Assembly: GCF_019392195.1 (NCBI RefSeq)
Contig: NZ_JAHXKI010000004.1
Location: forward strand, 62,001-126,000
Direction of reading: 5' to 3'
DNA: 64,000 nucleotides
Origin: Marinobacter sp. F4206
GTDB taxonomy: Bacteria; Pseudomonadota; Gammaproteobacteria; Pseudomonadales; Oleiphilaceae
The notes beneath the pieces are model-generated. The model saw nothing but the letters and a program-made list of their open reading frames with translations. It made no database searches and was not told the origin of the DNA. This document shows, one piece after another, positions 40,113 to 48,656 of this stretch. Made by a program: the position numbers and the translations under genes. Position 1 is the first letter of the stretch, and each line of letters opens with the position of its first letter.

Positions 40113-40886
40113 TCAGCGGTAGTTCGCGAGAATGGCGTCCAGTTCGCCGCTCTCGCGCAACTCTTTAAGCTCGGTGTTAAAGGCATCGGCAAATCCCTGC
40201 CAGTCCTTTCGGAGCATGATCCGGAAACCGACGTTGCTGATACCCATGCGAGTGCTCCGGAACCGGTCCTGCAGGCCCTCTTTGCGGAGAATCCATTGCC
40301 CGACCAGCCGGTCAGCGATTGCGGCATCAAAGCGATTACCGTGCAGAACGAAGGTGAACATATCTCGATCCCTGGAGACATCAAAACGCTGGATGTTTCC
40401 GGAGTCAAAGTGCTCCTGCAGCAGGGGGTAATGGTAGCCCAGATGGGTGACCACGGTCTTTGAGAAGAGATCCTCTGGCGATTGGTAGGTCAGCCCGGAC
40501 TCCGCCGGAATAAAAAACACTTCCTCAATGGGCACTACCGGGTCGGTAAACAGGAAACGGTCCGGCTGGGTGGTCCACTCAATCGCCCGTGGGGTACCGT
40601 CGATAAAGCCTTCGAGCAGCATTTCATCTACCCGCTTTCTGGGCACTTTTTCCGGCACGACCTCGTAACCCAGACGCTGCCCGATGAGCGATACCACCTC
40701 CCACATGATGCCGGATGGTCGACGTTCGTTGACGATTAGGTAGGGCGGGTAGCCGTTGGGAGAAATGTTGAAGTGGAACGTTTTGCGGTCGGTGGCGGCG
40801 GTTTCGAAGCTGAGGGTCACGGCCCATACCACCAGCATCAAGGTTTGCACGAAAGAGACCGAGCGGCGAGAGCGTTTTCGCATCAT
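40113..40886 (-). CDS. Periplasmic solute-binding protein (SBP family 3-like)
   Basis: A 257-residue exported binding protein with a basic N-terminus and hydrophobic signal (about 1-32). The mature part begins TFHFNISPNGYPPYLIV, the standard first strand of family 3 (amino-acid) binding proteins, and has the GIMWEVVSLIGQRLGYEV and GTPRAIEWTTQPDRFLFTD segments of a two-lobe fold. No permease or ATPase gene is adjacent, so it could be a sensor-like orphan. I use ATG at 40886 (double ATG), since AAGAG lies upstream; the frame extends to 40946 without a ribosome site. It ends 9 bases from ybbP, convergent. Confidence 0.83.
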   Translation of the reverse strand: MMRKRSRRSVSFVQTLMLVVWAVTLSFETAATDRKTFHFNISPNGYPPYLIVNERRPSGIMWEVVSLIGQRLGYEVVPEKVPRKRVDEMLLEGFIDGTPRAIEWTTQPDRFLFTDPVVPIEEVFFIPAESGLTYQSPEDLFSKTVVTHLGYHYPLLQEHFDSGNIQRFDVSRDRDMFTFVLHGNRFDAAIADRLVGQWILRKEGLQDRFRSTRMGISNVGFRIMLRKDWQGFADAFNTELKELRESGELDAILANYR

Positions 40887-41004
40887 TGTGCATAACTCTT
40901 GGCGGAAAAAATTTGCCCGGCTTGTTCCCTGCCAGATTGGTGACAATTGTTACGTTTTTGTCAGACAAATTCAATCATTGGTTCCGCATGCAAGTCATTG
41001 AAAA

Positions 41005-41025
41005 CGGGGCCTGAGGCAGGCCCCG
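41005..41025 (-). terminator. Terminator of the alcohol dehydrogenase operon
   Basis: CGGGGCCTG and CAGGCCCCG form a perfect nine-base stem with an AGG loop; on the minus strand it is followed by TTTTC. It starts eight bases after the alcohol dehydrogenase stop. Confidence 0.85.
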
Positions 41026-41032
41026 CCAGGGG

Positions 41033-42220
41033 TCAGGCCCAGGCCCGACGCAACACCGTTCGGGCGTCCTCAAGGCTAACTTCTCTCGGATTGAACATGA
41101 TCGAGCCATCGTCCAGAGCCACTTCGGCAATGTGATCAAGCTGGTCTTCCTGCACCTTGCCGGTTTCTTTGAGCGTGCGCGGCAACTGGCACCTCTTGTT
41201 TAACTGGTCCCGGAGCTTGCGAAGGGCCGAGATGCTGGCCTCCGCGCGCCGGCTTGAGGGTGTGGCCGAAAATACCTCGGGTCCTTCCAGGTAGAGCAGG
41301 AGCTCACCCAGAGGCTCACGAATTTCTTCCAGGTTGTACTCAAGTACGTAGGGCAGATAAAGGCTCATGCACAGGCCGTGGGGCAGGTGGCATATCGCGC
41401 CGGTGGCGTGACCAAGAGCATGAACCAGGCCCACCATCGAGTTGGAAAACGCGATGCCGGCCATGGTCGACGCCTGGGCCAGTTCGAGGCGACCGTCGGT
41501 GTCCTTGGGGTTATCCATGACGCTCAGGAGGGAATGGCTGATTTTTTTCACCGCGGCGGTGGCATAGGCATCGCTGAGCGGGTTCTTCGCCATGCAGGTG
41601 AATGCCTCGGTGGCGTGGGTCATCGCATCCATGGCTGTCGCGGCGGTGATATGCGGCGGCAGTGTCAGGGTCATGCGCGGATCAATGATGGCGGCATTGG
41701 GCAGCAGGAACGATGAGGTAAAGGGCAGTTTCACGCCCTTGGCTTCGTCGGTGATGACGGCCACGGACGTGACTTCAGAGCCCGTGCCTGCAGTCGTCGG
41801 AACCACGAAGAACGGCTTCAGGGGATGTTTGATGATCCCGGCGCCACTGTATTTTGCAATGTTGTCGCCACCTTCGGACACCAGAATGTTCACTGCCTTG
41901 CCGGTATCGATGGCGGATCCGCCGCCGACGGCGATGATGGAGTCGCATTTTTCCTGACGGTATATGCCGGCAATGTCCCGAACCACTGTGGTTGAGGAGT
42001 CGGGAGGCACGTCGTCGTAAATACTGACAATTTCGAGCCCACTTTCCTCACAGGCCGCTATCACGGGGTCCAGCAGGCCGGCGGCACGCACACCCTTGTC
42101 TGTCACGATCATGGGCCGTTTCGCTGCCAGACCGGTCAGTTCGTAGGGAATATGCTCAAGGGCGGACTTGCCGGCGATAACTTTTACCGGACAAAAGAAC
42201 TCATAGTATTTGTTGGTCAT
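41033..42220 (-). CDS. Iron-containing alcohol dehydrogenase
   Basis: A 395-residue group III NAD(P)-dependent alcohol dehydrogenase. The nucleotide site reads IAVGGGSAIDTGKA; metal-ligand segments follow: the Asp and His of DAMTHATEAFT, and VHALGHATGAICHLPHG with two further His. By family it interconverts primary alcohols and aldehydes. Its ATG shares one base with the TAA of the upstream gene, so they form an operon, which begins at a promoter containing a long palindrome (42800-42821). The family covers many alcohol lengths, so I cannot name the substrate; in an oil-degrading genus it could be fatty or long-chain alcohols, which is inference. Confidence 0.93.
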   Translation of the reverse strand: MTNKYYEFFCPVKVIAGKSALEHIPYELTGLAAKRPMIVTDKGVRAAGLLDPVIAACEESGLEIVSIYDDVPPDSSTTVVRDIAGIYRQEKCDSIIAVGGGSAIDTGKAVNILVSEGGDNIAKYSGAGIIKHPLKPFFVVPTTAGTGSEVTSVAVITDEAKGVKLPFTSSFLLPNAAIIDPRMTLTLPPHITAATAMDAMTHATEAFTCMAKNPLSDAYATAAVKKISHSLLSVMDNPKDTDGRLELAQASTMAGIAFSNSMVGLVHALGHATGAICHLPHGLCMSLYLPYVLEYNLEEIREPLGELLLYLEGPEVFSATPSSRRAEASISALRKLRDQLNKRCQLPRTLKETGKVQEDQLDHIAEVALDDGSIMFNPREVSLEDARTVLRRAWA

Positions 42221-42774
42221 TACGCTCTCACCGTCTCAACGAAATTGGTAGCAACTTTCAGATAGATTCGTGCCGCGCTGATCAGCTTCTCCGGCAGGTG
42301 CAGATTGGTGGGGTATTCCTTTACCGCCCGTTGGGCGATCAGTTTGGGAAGAATGAAGGACTCAAGTCGGTTAAGCACCCGGGTCATGCGCACGGCGTAG
42401 CTGATGTCTCCGTCGACCAGCATCCGGTCGTTGGCAAAGGCCACGGACGTTTTTTCCTGGAATGAGAGCACCAGAAATGCGTGGGCGATGTGTTTGAACT
42501 GGATTGACAGGTCGATCGGGCGGGGCGCCGAGTCTCCATGGTAATGGAAGCGGCCAAGGCCGGTGTGCTCGACAATCAGCCGCGGCCCATCGGGCATGAC
42601 CATCATTTCGAACAGAAACCCTTCAGGCAGCGCCTGGGCTTCCTTTTTGACCGCCTCATCCACTTCACTCACCGCCTGCAGAGCGCGCCCCATCACCTGG
42701 AACATCATCTCCACATACAGGCGGCGAGCCTGGAAAACCATCGGCTGGATACGTTTCGCTAGCATGGCCGTCAT
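42220..42774 (-). CDS. SCP2-like sterol/lipid-carrier-related protein
   Basis: A 184-residue protein, first gene of the alcohol dehydrogenase operon. The central part shows features of an SCP2-type lipid-binding fold: DLSIQFKHIAHAFLVLSFQ followed by SVAFANDRMLVDGDISYAV, the pattern of a hydrophobic pocket and a GD-type turn. The N-terminal third is helical and Met-rich. A role in presenting a lipophilic alcohol or aldehyde to the dehydrogenase fits the context but is inference. The ribosome site before ATG 42774 is weak; ATG three codons later is an alternative. Confidence 0.6.
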   Translation of the reverse strand: MTAMLAKRIQPMVFQARRLYVEMMFQVMGRALQAVSEVDEAVKKEAQALPEGFLFEMMVMPDGPRLIVEHTGLGRFHYHGDSAPRPIDLSIQFKHIAHAFLVLSFQEKTSVAFANDRMLVDGDISYAVRMTRVLNRLESFILPKLIAQRAVKEYPTNLHLPEKLISAARIYLKVATNFVETVRA

Positions 42775-42799
42775 CCATTTGTTGTTGGTGTAGTCTGAT

Positions 42800-42826
42800 T
42801 TTTAGAGTTATTGCTCTAAAAGTCAA
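42800..42826 (-). promoter_or_regulatory. Palindromic operator within a promoter
   Basis: TTTTAGAG (42800-42807), TTATTG, CTCTAAAA (42814-42821) is a perfect 8-6-8 dyad. On the minus strand TTGACT (42821-42826) lies at one edge as a -35 element and AAAAAT or TAAAAA, 16-17 bases on, as a poor -10, so a repressor bound at the dyad would cover the promoter spacer of the SCP2-like/alcohol dehydrogenase operon. Confidence 0.6.
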
Positions 42827-42877
42827 CGTGTCGGTGACGTTAAATGTGCGTCAGCCCGGCAAACCGGTCCGCGAAAC

Positions 42878-42912
42878 AAAAAAAGCCGGCGGATGTGCGG
42901 GTCCGTCGGCTT
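42878..42912 (-). terminator. Terminator of the M48 metalloprotease gene
   Basis: AAGCCGGCGGA pairs with TCCGTCGGCTT (one G-T pair); on the minus strand a run of seven T follows. It ends the gene at 42936-44213. Confidence 0.85.
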
Positions 42913-42935
42913 CATTCAGAATACAGTCCGGTTGA

Positions 42936-44213
42936 TTAACCGGTCAGCGCTTCCAGCTTCTGCCGTGCCTCCTTGGCAATGTCGCCGCCGGCTTCGGCGG
43001 CCTTGCTGTAATAAGCGATGGCTTCATCCCGGCGATTCTGCTTGGCGGCGATGTCACCGAGGCGCAGGAACGCGATGGACGTGGGCACCACCTGGTTGGC
43101 GCGAACCAGGTTTTCCCGGGCTTTATCGAGGTTGTTCAGTGCCAGTGCATTCAGGCCGTTGTAAAGTCGGTAAACGAACATCTCCGGATAGAGGGATACG
43201 GCTTTATCGAAATCCGCAGAGGCCTGATCAAGGTTCTCCTGCTCCTGGTAAATGCGACCACGCAGGGTGTAGAACAAGGCTTCGTCCGGTGCGAGCCGAA
43301 TGGCTTCATTGATGTTTTCAAGAGCTGCGTCCATGTCCCCTTCGGAGGCCAGTTTCATCGCCTTCTCGTGGGCATCGTAGGCCGGCTGAAGTTTTCGCAG
43401 GGTCGCCAGTTTGCGCTCGAAAACGTCCTCCCCGCGGTAACCTCCGGCACCGACTTTGTCGACCAGTTCCCGATTTTTCTGGACCCGTTTCGCTGAAGGC
43501 GGGTGGGTGGCAAACATGCCCTGGATAAAGTCGCTTTCCTGGCCCTTTGACAGCTCGAGGAACAGTTGCTGAAGCTCAACCGCGGCGGTCGGATCGTACC
43601 CCGCCTCCTTCATGTACAGGATGCCGTAGTAATCCGATTCCAGCTCGTCAGACTGGCTGTATTGGGCCAGCGCCAGTTGCGCGCCCACTGCAGCGCCCCC
43701 CATAAGCAGGCCCGCCCACTCATTATCGGAGAGGGCAAACCCCAGTCCGGCAACGCCGGCACTGATCAACATGCCCTGTTGCATGCGCTGGACGCTGTGA
43801 CGGGCGGCGGCATGAACAATCTCATGCCCGATCACTGAAGCCAATTGGGCCTCATCCTCCAGTTCTGCCAACAGGCCCCGGTTTATGGCGATCTTGCCAC
43901 CCGGGAGCGCCCAGGCATTAGGAACGCTGCTGTTCAGGACAACAAACTCATAGGGCAAGTCAGGACGGTCACTGACCTCAGCCAGTTTCTGGCCGACTTC
44001 GCGGACGTACAGGGCAAGTTCCGGATCCAGGTAAAACTGGCCACCCTGTGTTTGCTGGGTCGGCGTGTACTGTTCGGCGCCCATCGCCAGCTCCTGATTT
44101 TCATCAATCAGGGACAGCTGGCTCTCGCCGGTCACCGGGTTAACGGAACAGCCGGTAACGGCCAGAGCCAACACCAGCGGCGCCATGCAGCGTTTCAATA
44201 CGAACAGATTCAC
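42936..44213 (-). CDS. bepA: M48 metalloprotease lipoprotein with TPRs (BepA-like)
   Basis: A 425-residue lipoprotein; the lipobox AVTGC places the lipidated Cys at 22, suggesting anchoring in a membrane facing the periplasm. The zinc site HEIVHAAARH lies in the Peptidase_M48 domain (about 60-260) and four or more tetratricopeptide repeats fill residues 285-420. This is the domain order of BepA (YfgC), which helps assemble or degrade LptD and other outer-membrane proteins. Translation begins at GTG with AGAGGGAG upstream. It is a single-gene unit, with its own terminator. Confidence 0.88.
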   Translation of the reverse strand: MNLFVLKRCMAPLVLALAVTGCSVNPVTGESQLSLIDENQELAMGAEQYTPTQQTQGGQFYLDPELALYVREVGQKLAEVSDRPDLPYEFVVLNSSVPNAWALPGGKIAINRGLLAELEDEAQLASVIGHEIVHAAARHSVQRMQQGMLISAGVAGLGFALSDNEWAGLLMGGAAVGAQLALAQYSQSDELESDYYGILYMKEAGYDPTAAVELQQLFLELSKGQESDFIQGMFATHPPSAKRVQKNRELVDKVGAGGYRGEDVFERKLATLRKLQPAYDAHEKAMKLASEGDMDAALENINEAIRLAPDEALFYTLRGRIYQEQENLDQASADFDKAVSLYPEMFVYRLYNGLNALALNNLDKARENLVRANQVVPTSIAFLRLGDIAAKQNRRDEAIAYYSKAAEAGGDIAKEARQKLEALTG

Positions 44214-44375
44214 ACAAAACTCCCTCTACGGCATTTCGCAACGTTATACCACATGATTGCACGGCTTTGACTGGCTGGAAATCCCCCGGGGTTCTGGTGG
44301 CGCCACCGGCCTTAGCGTATTATAAGTGCCTGTTCCTCCGACGTTTCACCCTGCAGTCTCGTTCTAAGGCGCTTC

Positions 44376-45116
44376 ATGAGTAATTTCCTCGAACTGATCG
44401 CATTGCTCTGGTTTCTACTCTGTTGGCTGGGCTACAGCCAATATTCCAAGCGTCGGGCCGGAGATCGGCCGTGTCTCTCCAATACCCTGGACCTTTATCG
44501 GGAAGACTGGATGCGGGTAATGCTGCGGCGCGAGAACCGCATTGCCGATGCTTCCGTTGTCGGCAACCTTGAGCGGAATGGGGCTTTTTTTGCCTCCAGT
44601 TGTCTGTTGATTCTGGCAGGTATCATCACCGCGCTGGGCTATACGCAGGAGGTTATGGAGGTGTTCAGCACCATGCCGTTCGGTACCCTGCCGAGCCGGG
44701 AAGTTTGGGAGCTGAGAATGGTGGTGTTGCTGGTGGTATTCATCTACGCCTTCTTCAAGTTCACCTGGTCCATGCGGATGTACAACTTCGTTTCGGTGAT
44801 GGTGGGCAGCGCACCGCCGCCGGATGACACCAAAACCAGCCCGGCCGGTCGGGAGGCGTTTGCCCGTAGTGCCGGCAACGTCTGTAACCTGGCGGGCGAT
44901 GCCTTTAACCTTGGGCTACGATCGTACTACTACGCCCTCGCGGTTGTTGGCTGGTTTATCCACCCGGTTGTCTTTATGGCCGCCTCGACGCTGGTCGTGG
45001 TTGTTCTGTATCGACGGGAATTCTGCTCCGATGCCCTCGTCGCGCTGCGTTCGGGTAAGGTTTTCGAAGACCCGTTGCCGGGAAAGGCGGAGAAAAATGA
45101 ACAATCCAATTCTTGA
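44376..45116 (+). CDS. DUF599 membrane protein
   Basis: A 246-residue integral membrane protein with about four helices (near 5-20, 70-90, 110-130, 185-215). The core includes SKRRAGDRPCLSNTLDLYREDWM, a soluble loop of the DUF599 family with the WMR signature, shown loosely here over residues 26-48. No biochemical role is known to me. A 12-base perfect palindrome GGTGGCGCCACC (44296-44307) and a TATTAT hexamer lie in the upstream gap. It is 18 bases from the first thioesterase gene, so co-transcription is likely. Confidence 0.85.
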   Translation: MSNFLELIALLWFLLCWLGYSQYSKRRAGDRPCLSNTLDLYREDWMRVMLRRENRIADASVVGNLERNGAFFASSCLLILAGIITALGYTQEVMEVFSTMPFGTLPSREVWELRMVVLLVVFIYAFFKFTWSMRMYNFVSVMVGSAPPPDDTKTSPAGREAFARSAGNVCNLAGDAFNLGLRSYYYALAVVGWFIHPVVFMAASTLVVVVLYRREFCSDALVALRSGKVFEDPLPGKAEKNEQSNS

Positions 45117-45134
45117 TCTACAGGTTTGCCCTGA

Positions 45135-45605
45135 ATGAACGATGATATTCGACTGGACCGGGTTACCCGGTTCATTGATACCCTCAATCAGGCCCGGGAG
45201 CTGGGCTTGTCGGTAATAGACGCCCGGGAAGGAAGCCTGACTCTGTGCCTGCCATACAGCGACCGCATCATCGGAAATCCCGATACCGGGGTTATCCATG
45301 GCGGTGCGATCACCACCCTCATGGACACCACCTCGGGTTCGGTGACCCTGTGTGCGTTGGATGATTTCGAGCTGTGTCCGACACTGGACCTGCGGGTGGA
45401 CTACATGCGCCCCGCGGAACCCCATAAACCTGTCTATGCCCGCGCAGAAACCTACAAGGTCACCCGCAACATCATATTTACCCGGTGTGAGGCCTATCAG
45501 GAAGGAGGGGAGACCATTGCCAATTGCGTGGGTACGTTCATGCGGATTGGAAAAGAGGCCTCGCCCAAGCATTTCCGGGATCTGATCACCGGAGGTGGCG
45601 AATGA
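45135..45605 (+). CDS. PaaI-type hotdog thioesterase 1
   Basis: A 156-residue hotdog-fold thioesterase. Motifs: GVIHGGAITTLMDTTSG, the hotdog helix with the conserved HGG pocket and catalytic Asp in the LMDTTSG turn, and a later strand LRVDYMRPAEPHKPVYARAE. By family it hydrolyses acyl-CoA thioesters, commonly short- or medium-chain or aromatic. Its stop overlaps the start of a second thioesterase by four bases (ATGA), so a heteromeric or coupled enzyme is possible. Confidence 0.85.
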   Translation: MNDDIRLDRVTRFIDTLNQARELGLSVIDAREGSLTLCLPYSDRIIGNPDTGVIHGGAITTLMDTTSGSVTLCALDDFELCPTLDLRVDYMRPAEPHKPVYARAETYKVTRNIIFTRCEAYQEGGETIANCVGTFMRIGKEASPKHFRDLITGGGE

Positions 45606-46036
45606 CCGATCCGGAAATCTTCCGCTACACCCGGGAAACCGGTGATTATTCTCGCCTGTTGCGGAGCATTCCGTACGCCACCTTTATCGGGCTGGAATGC
45701 GACCAGTTTGGCGATGACCTGATCTTCCGCCTGCCGAAGAAAGAAGAAAACCTGGGTAACCCGATTCTGCCTGCGATTCACGGTGGTGTGATCGGCGGGT
45801 TTATGGAACTGTCGGCGGCTATCTACCTGATGATGTCCCAGGACTGCATGCGAATGCCCCGCATTGTGGATTTTTCCCTGGATTACTTGCGGGCCGGTCT
45901 CAACCGGGAAACCTACGCTGAATGCCGCTTAACCCGTCAGGGCAACCGCGTCGCCAACGTGATGATCACCGCGTGGCAGAAATCCCGTTCCCAACCCATC
46001 GCCATGGCGCGCGCCCACTTTCTCCTCGAAGACTGA
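45602..46036 (+). CDS. PaaI-type hotdog thioesterase 2
   Basis: A 144-residue hotdog-fold protein translated from ATG 45602 inside the end of the preceding gene. It has AIHGGVIGGFMELSAAIYLM, in which the HGG pocket is kept but the catalytic Asp position is Glu (FMELSAA), and DFSLDYLRAGLNRETYAEC. The twin genes may form a mixed oligomer or act on different acyl lengths. Frames extending upstream of 45602 run through gene 1 and should be ignored. Confidence 0.85.
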   Translation: MTDPEIFRYTRETGDYSRLLRSIPYATFIGLECDQFGDDLIFRLPKKEENLGNPILPAIHGGVIGGFMELSAAIYLMMSQDCMRMPRIVDFSLDYLRAGLNRETYAECRLTRQGNRVANVMITAWQKSRSQPIAMARAHFLLED

Positions 46037-46109
46037 TTTCCCTCCGCGGTCGGGGCTTGAAATGCCCCGGCATGCCCCCACTTTTGCAGCAAGACAAAGA
46101 ATCCGTGCT

Positions 46110-46218
46110 GAAGCAAGTACGGAACTTTTGCCGAAACACGCTGTGAATACATCCATGTACGCTCGGCTCCGCCATCCATGGCTCCGCACGGTTTCGACAA
46201 AAGCTCCGCACTTGCTTC
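46110..46218 (-). repeat. Long inverted repeat, hairpin-forming element
   Basis: A 28-base arm (46110-46137) is repeated in reverse complement at 46191-46218 with three differences; the 53-base centre holds further short dyads around ATCCATG/CCATGG. On the minus strand all three differences become G-U pairs, so that strand's RNA can pair along the whole stem. It lies between the second thioesterase gene and htpG, 38 bases before the htpG start, with no long ORF. A smaller CGGGGC/GCCCCG hairpin sits at 46051-46069. Confidence 0.7.
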
Positions 46219-46255
46219 TCTGAACTGTGAGTTGATATCAGGAGATATAGACGCC

Positions 46256-48148
46256 ATGACGGTTGAGTCGCAAAAAGAGACACTGGGTTTTCAGACTGAA
46301 GTGAAGCAGTTGCTTCATCTGATGATTCACTCCCTCTATTCCAACAAGGAAATCTTCCTTCGTGAGCTGATTTCTAACGCCTCGGACGCCGAGGACAAGC
46401 TGCGTTTCGCGGCACTGAAGGATGACGGCCTGTACGAAGGCGATCCCGAGCTGAAAATTCGCCTGGACTACGACAAAGAGGCGAACACCATTACGCTGAC
46501 CGATAACGGCATCGGCATGACCCGCGATGACGTGGTCCAGAACCTTGGCACCATCGCCCGTTCCGGCACCGCAGAATTTCTAAAACAGCTCTCTGGCGAC
46601 GAAAAGAAAGACAGCAAGCTGATCGGTCAATTTGGTGTCGGTTTCTACTCTTCCTTCATCGTGGCCGACAAAGTGGACGTGTTCACCCGCCGCGCAGGCG
46701 CGCCAGCGGAAGAAGGTGTGCATTGGGAGTCCAAGGGGGATGGTGAATTCTCCATCGAACAGGTCAACCGTGAGAATCGCGGTACCGAGATTGTGATTCA
46801 CCTGAAGAACGACGCTACCGAGTTTGCCGACGGCTTCCGGCTGCGCAACCTGGTGAAAAAATACTCCGATCACATTTCCTTCCCGGTAGTGATGAAATCC
46901 GAGTCCGAGGACGAGGAAGAGAAGGGTAAGGACGAGACCGTCAACGATGCCACCGCTCTGTGGACCCTACCTCGCGCTGAAATCAAGGACGAGGAGTACA
47001 AGGAATTCTACAAGCACATTGCCCACGATTTTGAGGATCCGCTGACCTGGTCCCACAACAAGGTGGAAGGCAAGCTGGACTACACCAGCCTGCTGTACAT
47101 CCCGGCCCGTGCTCCGTTCGATCTGTATAACCGTGAAGCGCCGCGCGGTCTGAAGCTTTACGTGCAGCGGGTCTTTATCATGGATGACGCCGAGCAGTTC
47201 CTGCCGCTGTACCTGCGGTTTGCCAAGGGTGTGATCGACTCCAACGATCTGTCCCTGAACGTCTCCCGTGAGATCCTCCAGAACGACAGCACCGTGGAAA
47301 GCATTCGTTCCGCGCTGACCAAGCGCGTCCTCGACATGCTGTCCAAGCTGGCCAAGAAAGATCCGGAGCAGTACCAGAAGTTCTGGGGCGAGTTCGGAAC
47401 CGTGCTGAAAGAAGGTCCGGCTGAAGACTTCAGCAACCGGGAAAAGATTGCCGGCCTGCTGCGCTTCGCGTCGACGCACACCGGTGAGAGCACTCAGAAC
47501 GTTGCTCTGGACCAGTACATCGAGCGGATGAAGGAAGGTCAGAAGAAGATCTACTACATCACCGCCGATAACTTCATGGCCGCCAAGAGCAGCCCGCACC
47601 TCGAAGTGTTCCGGAAGAAAGGCATCGAAGTCCTGATTCTCTCGGATCGTATCGACGAGTGGATGATGGGTTACCTGAGCGAGTACGACGGTAAACAGTT
47701 CCAGGACGTTGCGCGGGGCGATCTCGACCTCGGTGAAGTGGAGACCGAAGAGGACAAGAAGCACAAGGAAGAGGCTGCCGAAGAGCACAAGGATCTGCTG
47801 GAGCGTATCAAGAAGGCTCTGGATGATCGCGTCCAGGAAGTCCGGGTTACCAACCGACTGACGGATTCGCCGGCTTGCCTCGTCGTGGGTGACTTTGACA
47901 TGGGGGCCCAGATGAAAAAGATCATGGAAGCTGCCGGTCAGAAGGTTCCGGACAGCAAGCCGATCTTTGAAATCAACGTGGATCACCCGCTGGTTCAGCG
48001 CCTGGAAAATGAAAAGGGTGAGGAGCGTTTTGGTGAGCTCTCCGCAGTACTGCTTGATCAGGCCACTCTGGCCAGCGGGGAGCAGCTTCAGGACCCGGGT
48101 GCCTATGTGACCCGCCTGAACCGTCTGTTGCTGGAGTTGGCCAACTAA
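46256..48148 (+). CDS. htpG: Hsp90-family chaperone HtpG
   Basis: HtpG, about 630 residues, is the bacterial Hsp90, an ATP-driven dimer that matures or protects client proteins under stress. The N-terminal GHKL ATPase shows [20 protein letters not shown] with the catalytic Glu, [24 protein letters not shown] and the [15 protein letters not shown] lid motif. The middle domain and C-terminal dimerisation domain are complete. ATG at 46256 follows AGGAGA with 10 bases; in-frame codons upstream to 46178 lie in the inverted repeat region. I saw no clear sigma-32 promoter. Confidence 0.97.
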   Translation: MTVESQKETLGFQTEVKQLLHLMIHSLYSNKEIFLRELISNASDAEDKLRFAALKDDGLYEGDPELKIRLDYDKEANTITLTDNGIGMTRDDVVQNLGTIARSGTAEFLKQLSGDEKKDSKLIGQFGVGFYSSFIVADKVDVFTRRAGAPAEEGVHWESKGDGEFSIEQVNRENRGTEIVIHLKNDATEFADGFRLRNLVKKYSDHISFPVVMKSESEDEEEKGKDETVNDATALWTLPRAEIKDEEYKEFYKHIAHDFEDPLTWSHNKVEGKLDYTSLLYIPARAPFDLYNREAPRGLKLYVQRVFIMDDAEQFLPLYLRFAKGVIDSNDLSLNVSREILQNDSTVESIRSALTKRVLDMLSKLAKKDPEQYQKFWGEFGTVLKEGPAEDFSNREKIAGLLRFASTHTGESTQNVALDQYIERMKEGQKKIYYITADNFMAAKSSPHLEVFRKKGIEVLILSDRIDEWMMGYLSEYDGKQFQDVARGDLDLGEVETEEDKKHKEEAAEEHKDLLERIKKALDDRVQEVRVTNRLTDSPACLVVGDFDMGAQMKKIMEAAGQKVPDSKPIFEINVDHPLVQRLENEKGEERFGELSAVLLDQATLASGEQLQDPGAYVTRLNRLLLELAN

Positions 48149-48152
48149 GCGC

Positions 48153-48374
48153 ATGCAGCAGATCGTTGTGGATCTCAGCATCAGCCCTGAGGAGTGGATC
48201 AAGCTCTATCAGGGCGTTGCCAACGACGTTCACACCACGGCCCGGGACGGACGCTCCGTCCGTTTCCCGGCCCGTATCCTTTCCCGATTCTACCTTCGCG
48301 ACGGCGTTTACGGTTCTTTCCGCATACTGTTTGATGATCAGGGCAAGTTTGCCTCCATCGAGCGACTTCAATAG
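48153..48374 (+). CDS. DUF2835 family protein
   Basis: A 73-residue protein with the beta-rich DUF2835 pattern: IVVDLSISPEEWIKLYQG, then RFPARILSRFYLRDGVYGSF, and a closing RILFDDQGKFASIERL. The family is confined to proteobacteria and its role is unknown. It starts four bases after the htpG stop, and may be co-transcribed with it. Confidence 0.85.
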   Translation: MQQIVVDLSISPEEWIKLYQGVANDVHTTARDGRSVRFPARILSRFYLRDGVYGSFRILFDDQGKFASIERLQ

Positions 48375-48469
48375 CCAGAACCTAAAGTTGACGTGGCTTT
48401 CTTTGATTACACAGACTCCCGATTCATCGACTACTCTCTAAGAATAGGCAGCGAAGTAGGAGTTGTGCG

Positions 48470-48562
48470 ATGGTCTCTTGGATGAAGTCGTGGTCTGAGC
48501 AGTGGAAAAAACAGAGCAGAACGCTGGCGGATTACTGCGTGAATTACGCCATGTCCCAGTAG
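48470..48562 (+). CDS. Possible 30-residue small protein
   Basis: ATG at 48470 follows AGTAGGAG with 7 bases, and 30 codons run to TAG at 48560-48562. The product, MVSWMKSWSEQWKKQSRTLA and then 10 residues, is basic and has four Trp in 30 residues. The Trp/Lys pattern could form an amphipathic, membrane-associating helix. The 282-base gap between the DUF2835 gene and dusC holds nothing else I recognise. There is no codon-level proof that it is translated. Confidence 0.4.
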   Translation: MVSWMKSWSEQWKKQSRTLADYCVNYAMSQ

Positions 48563-48656
48563 CATCAAGTAAGGGCCGAATGCCTGCGCTTCAATCCGGC
48601 TCCGAAACTGACTACAATGCCGGCCCGCCTGATCTTTAACCACATCCGGAGCCGAC

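Noticed and set aside
46178..46255. N-terminal extension of htpG by 26 codons
   Set aside because: The added residues come from the inverted repeat and have no HtpG similarity; a good ribosome site precedes the internal ATG at 46256.
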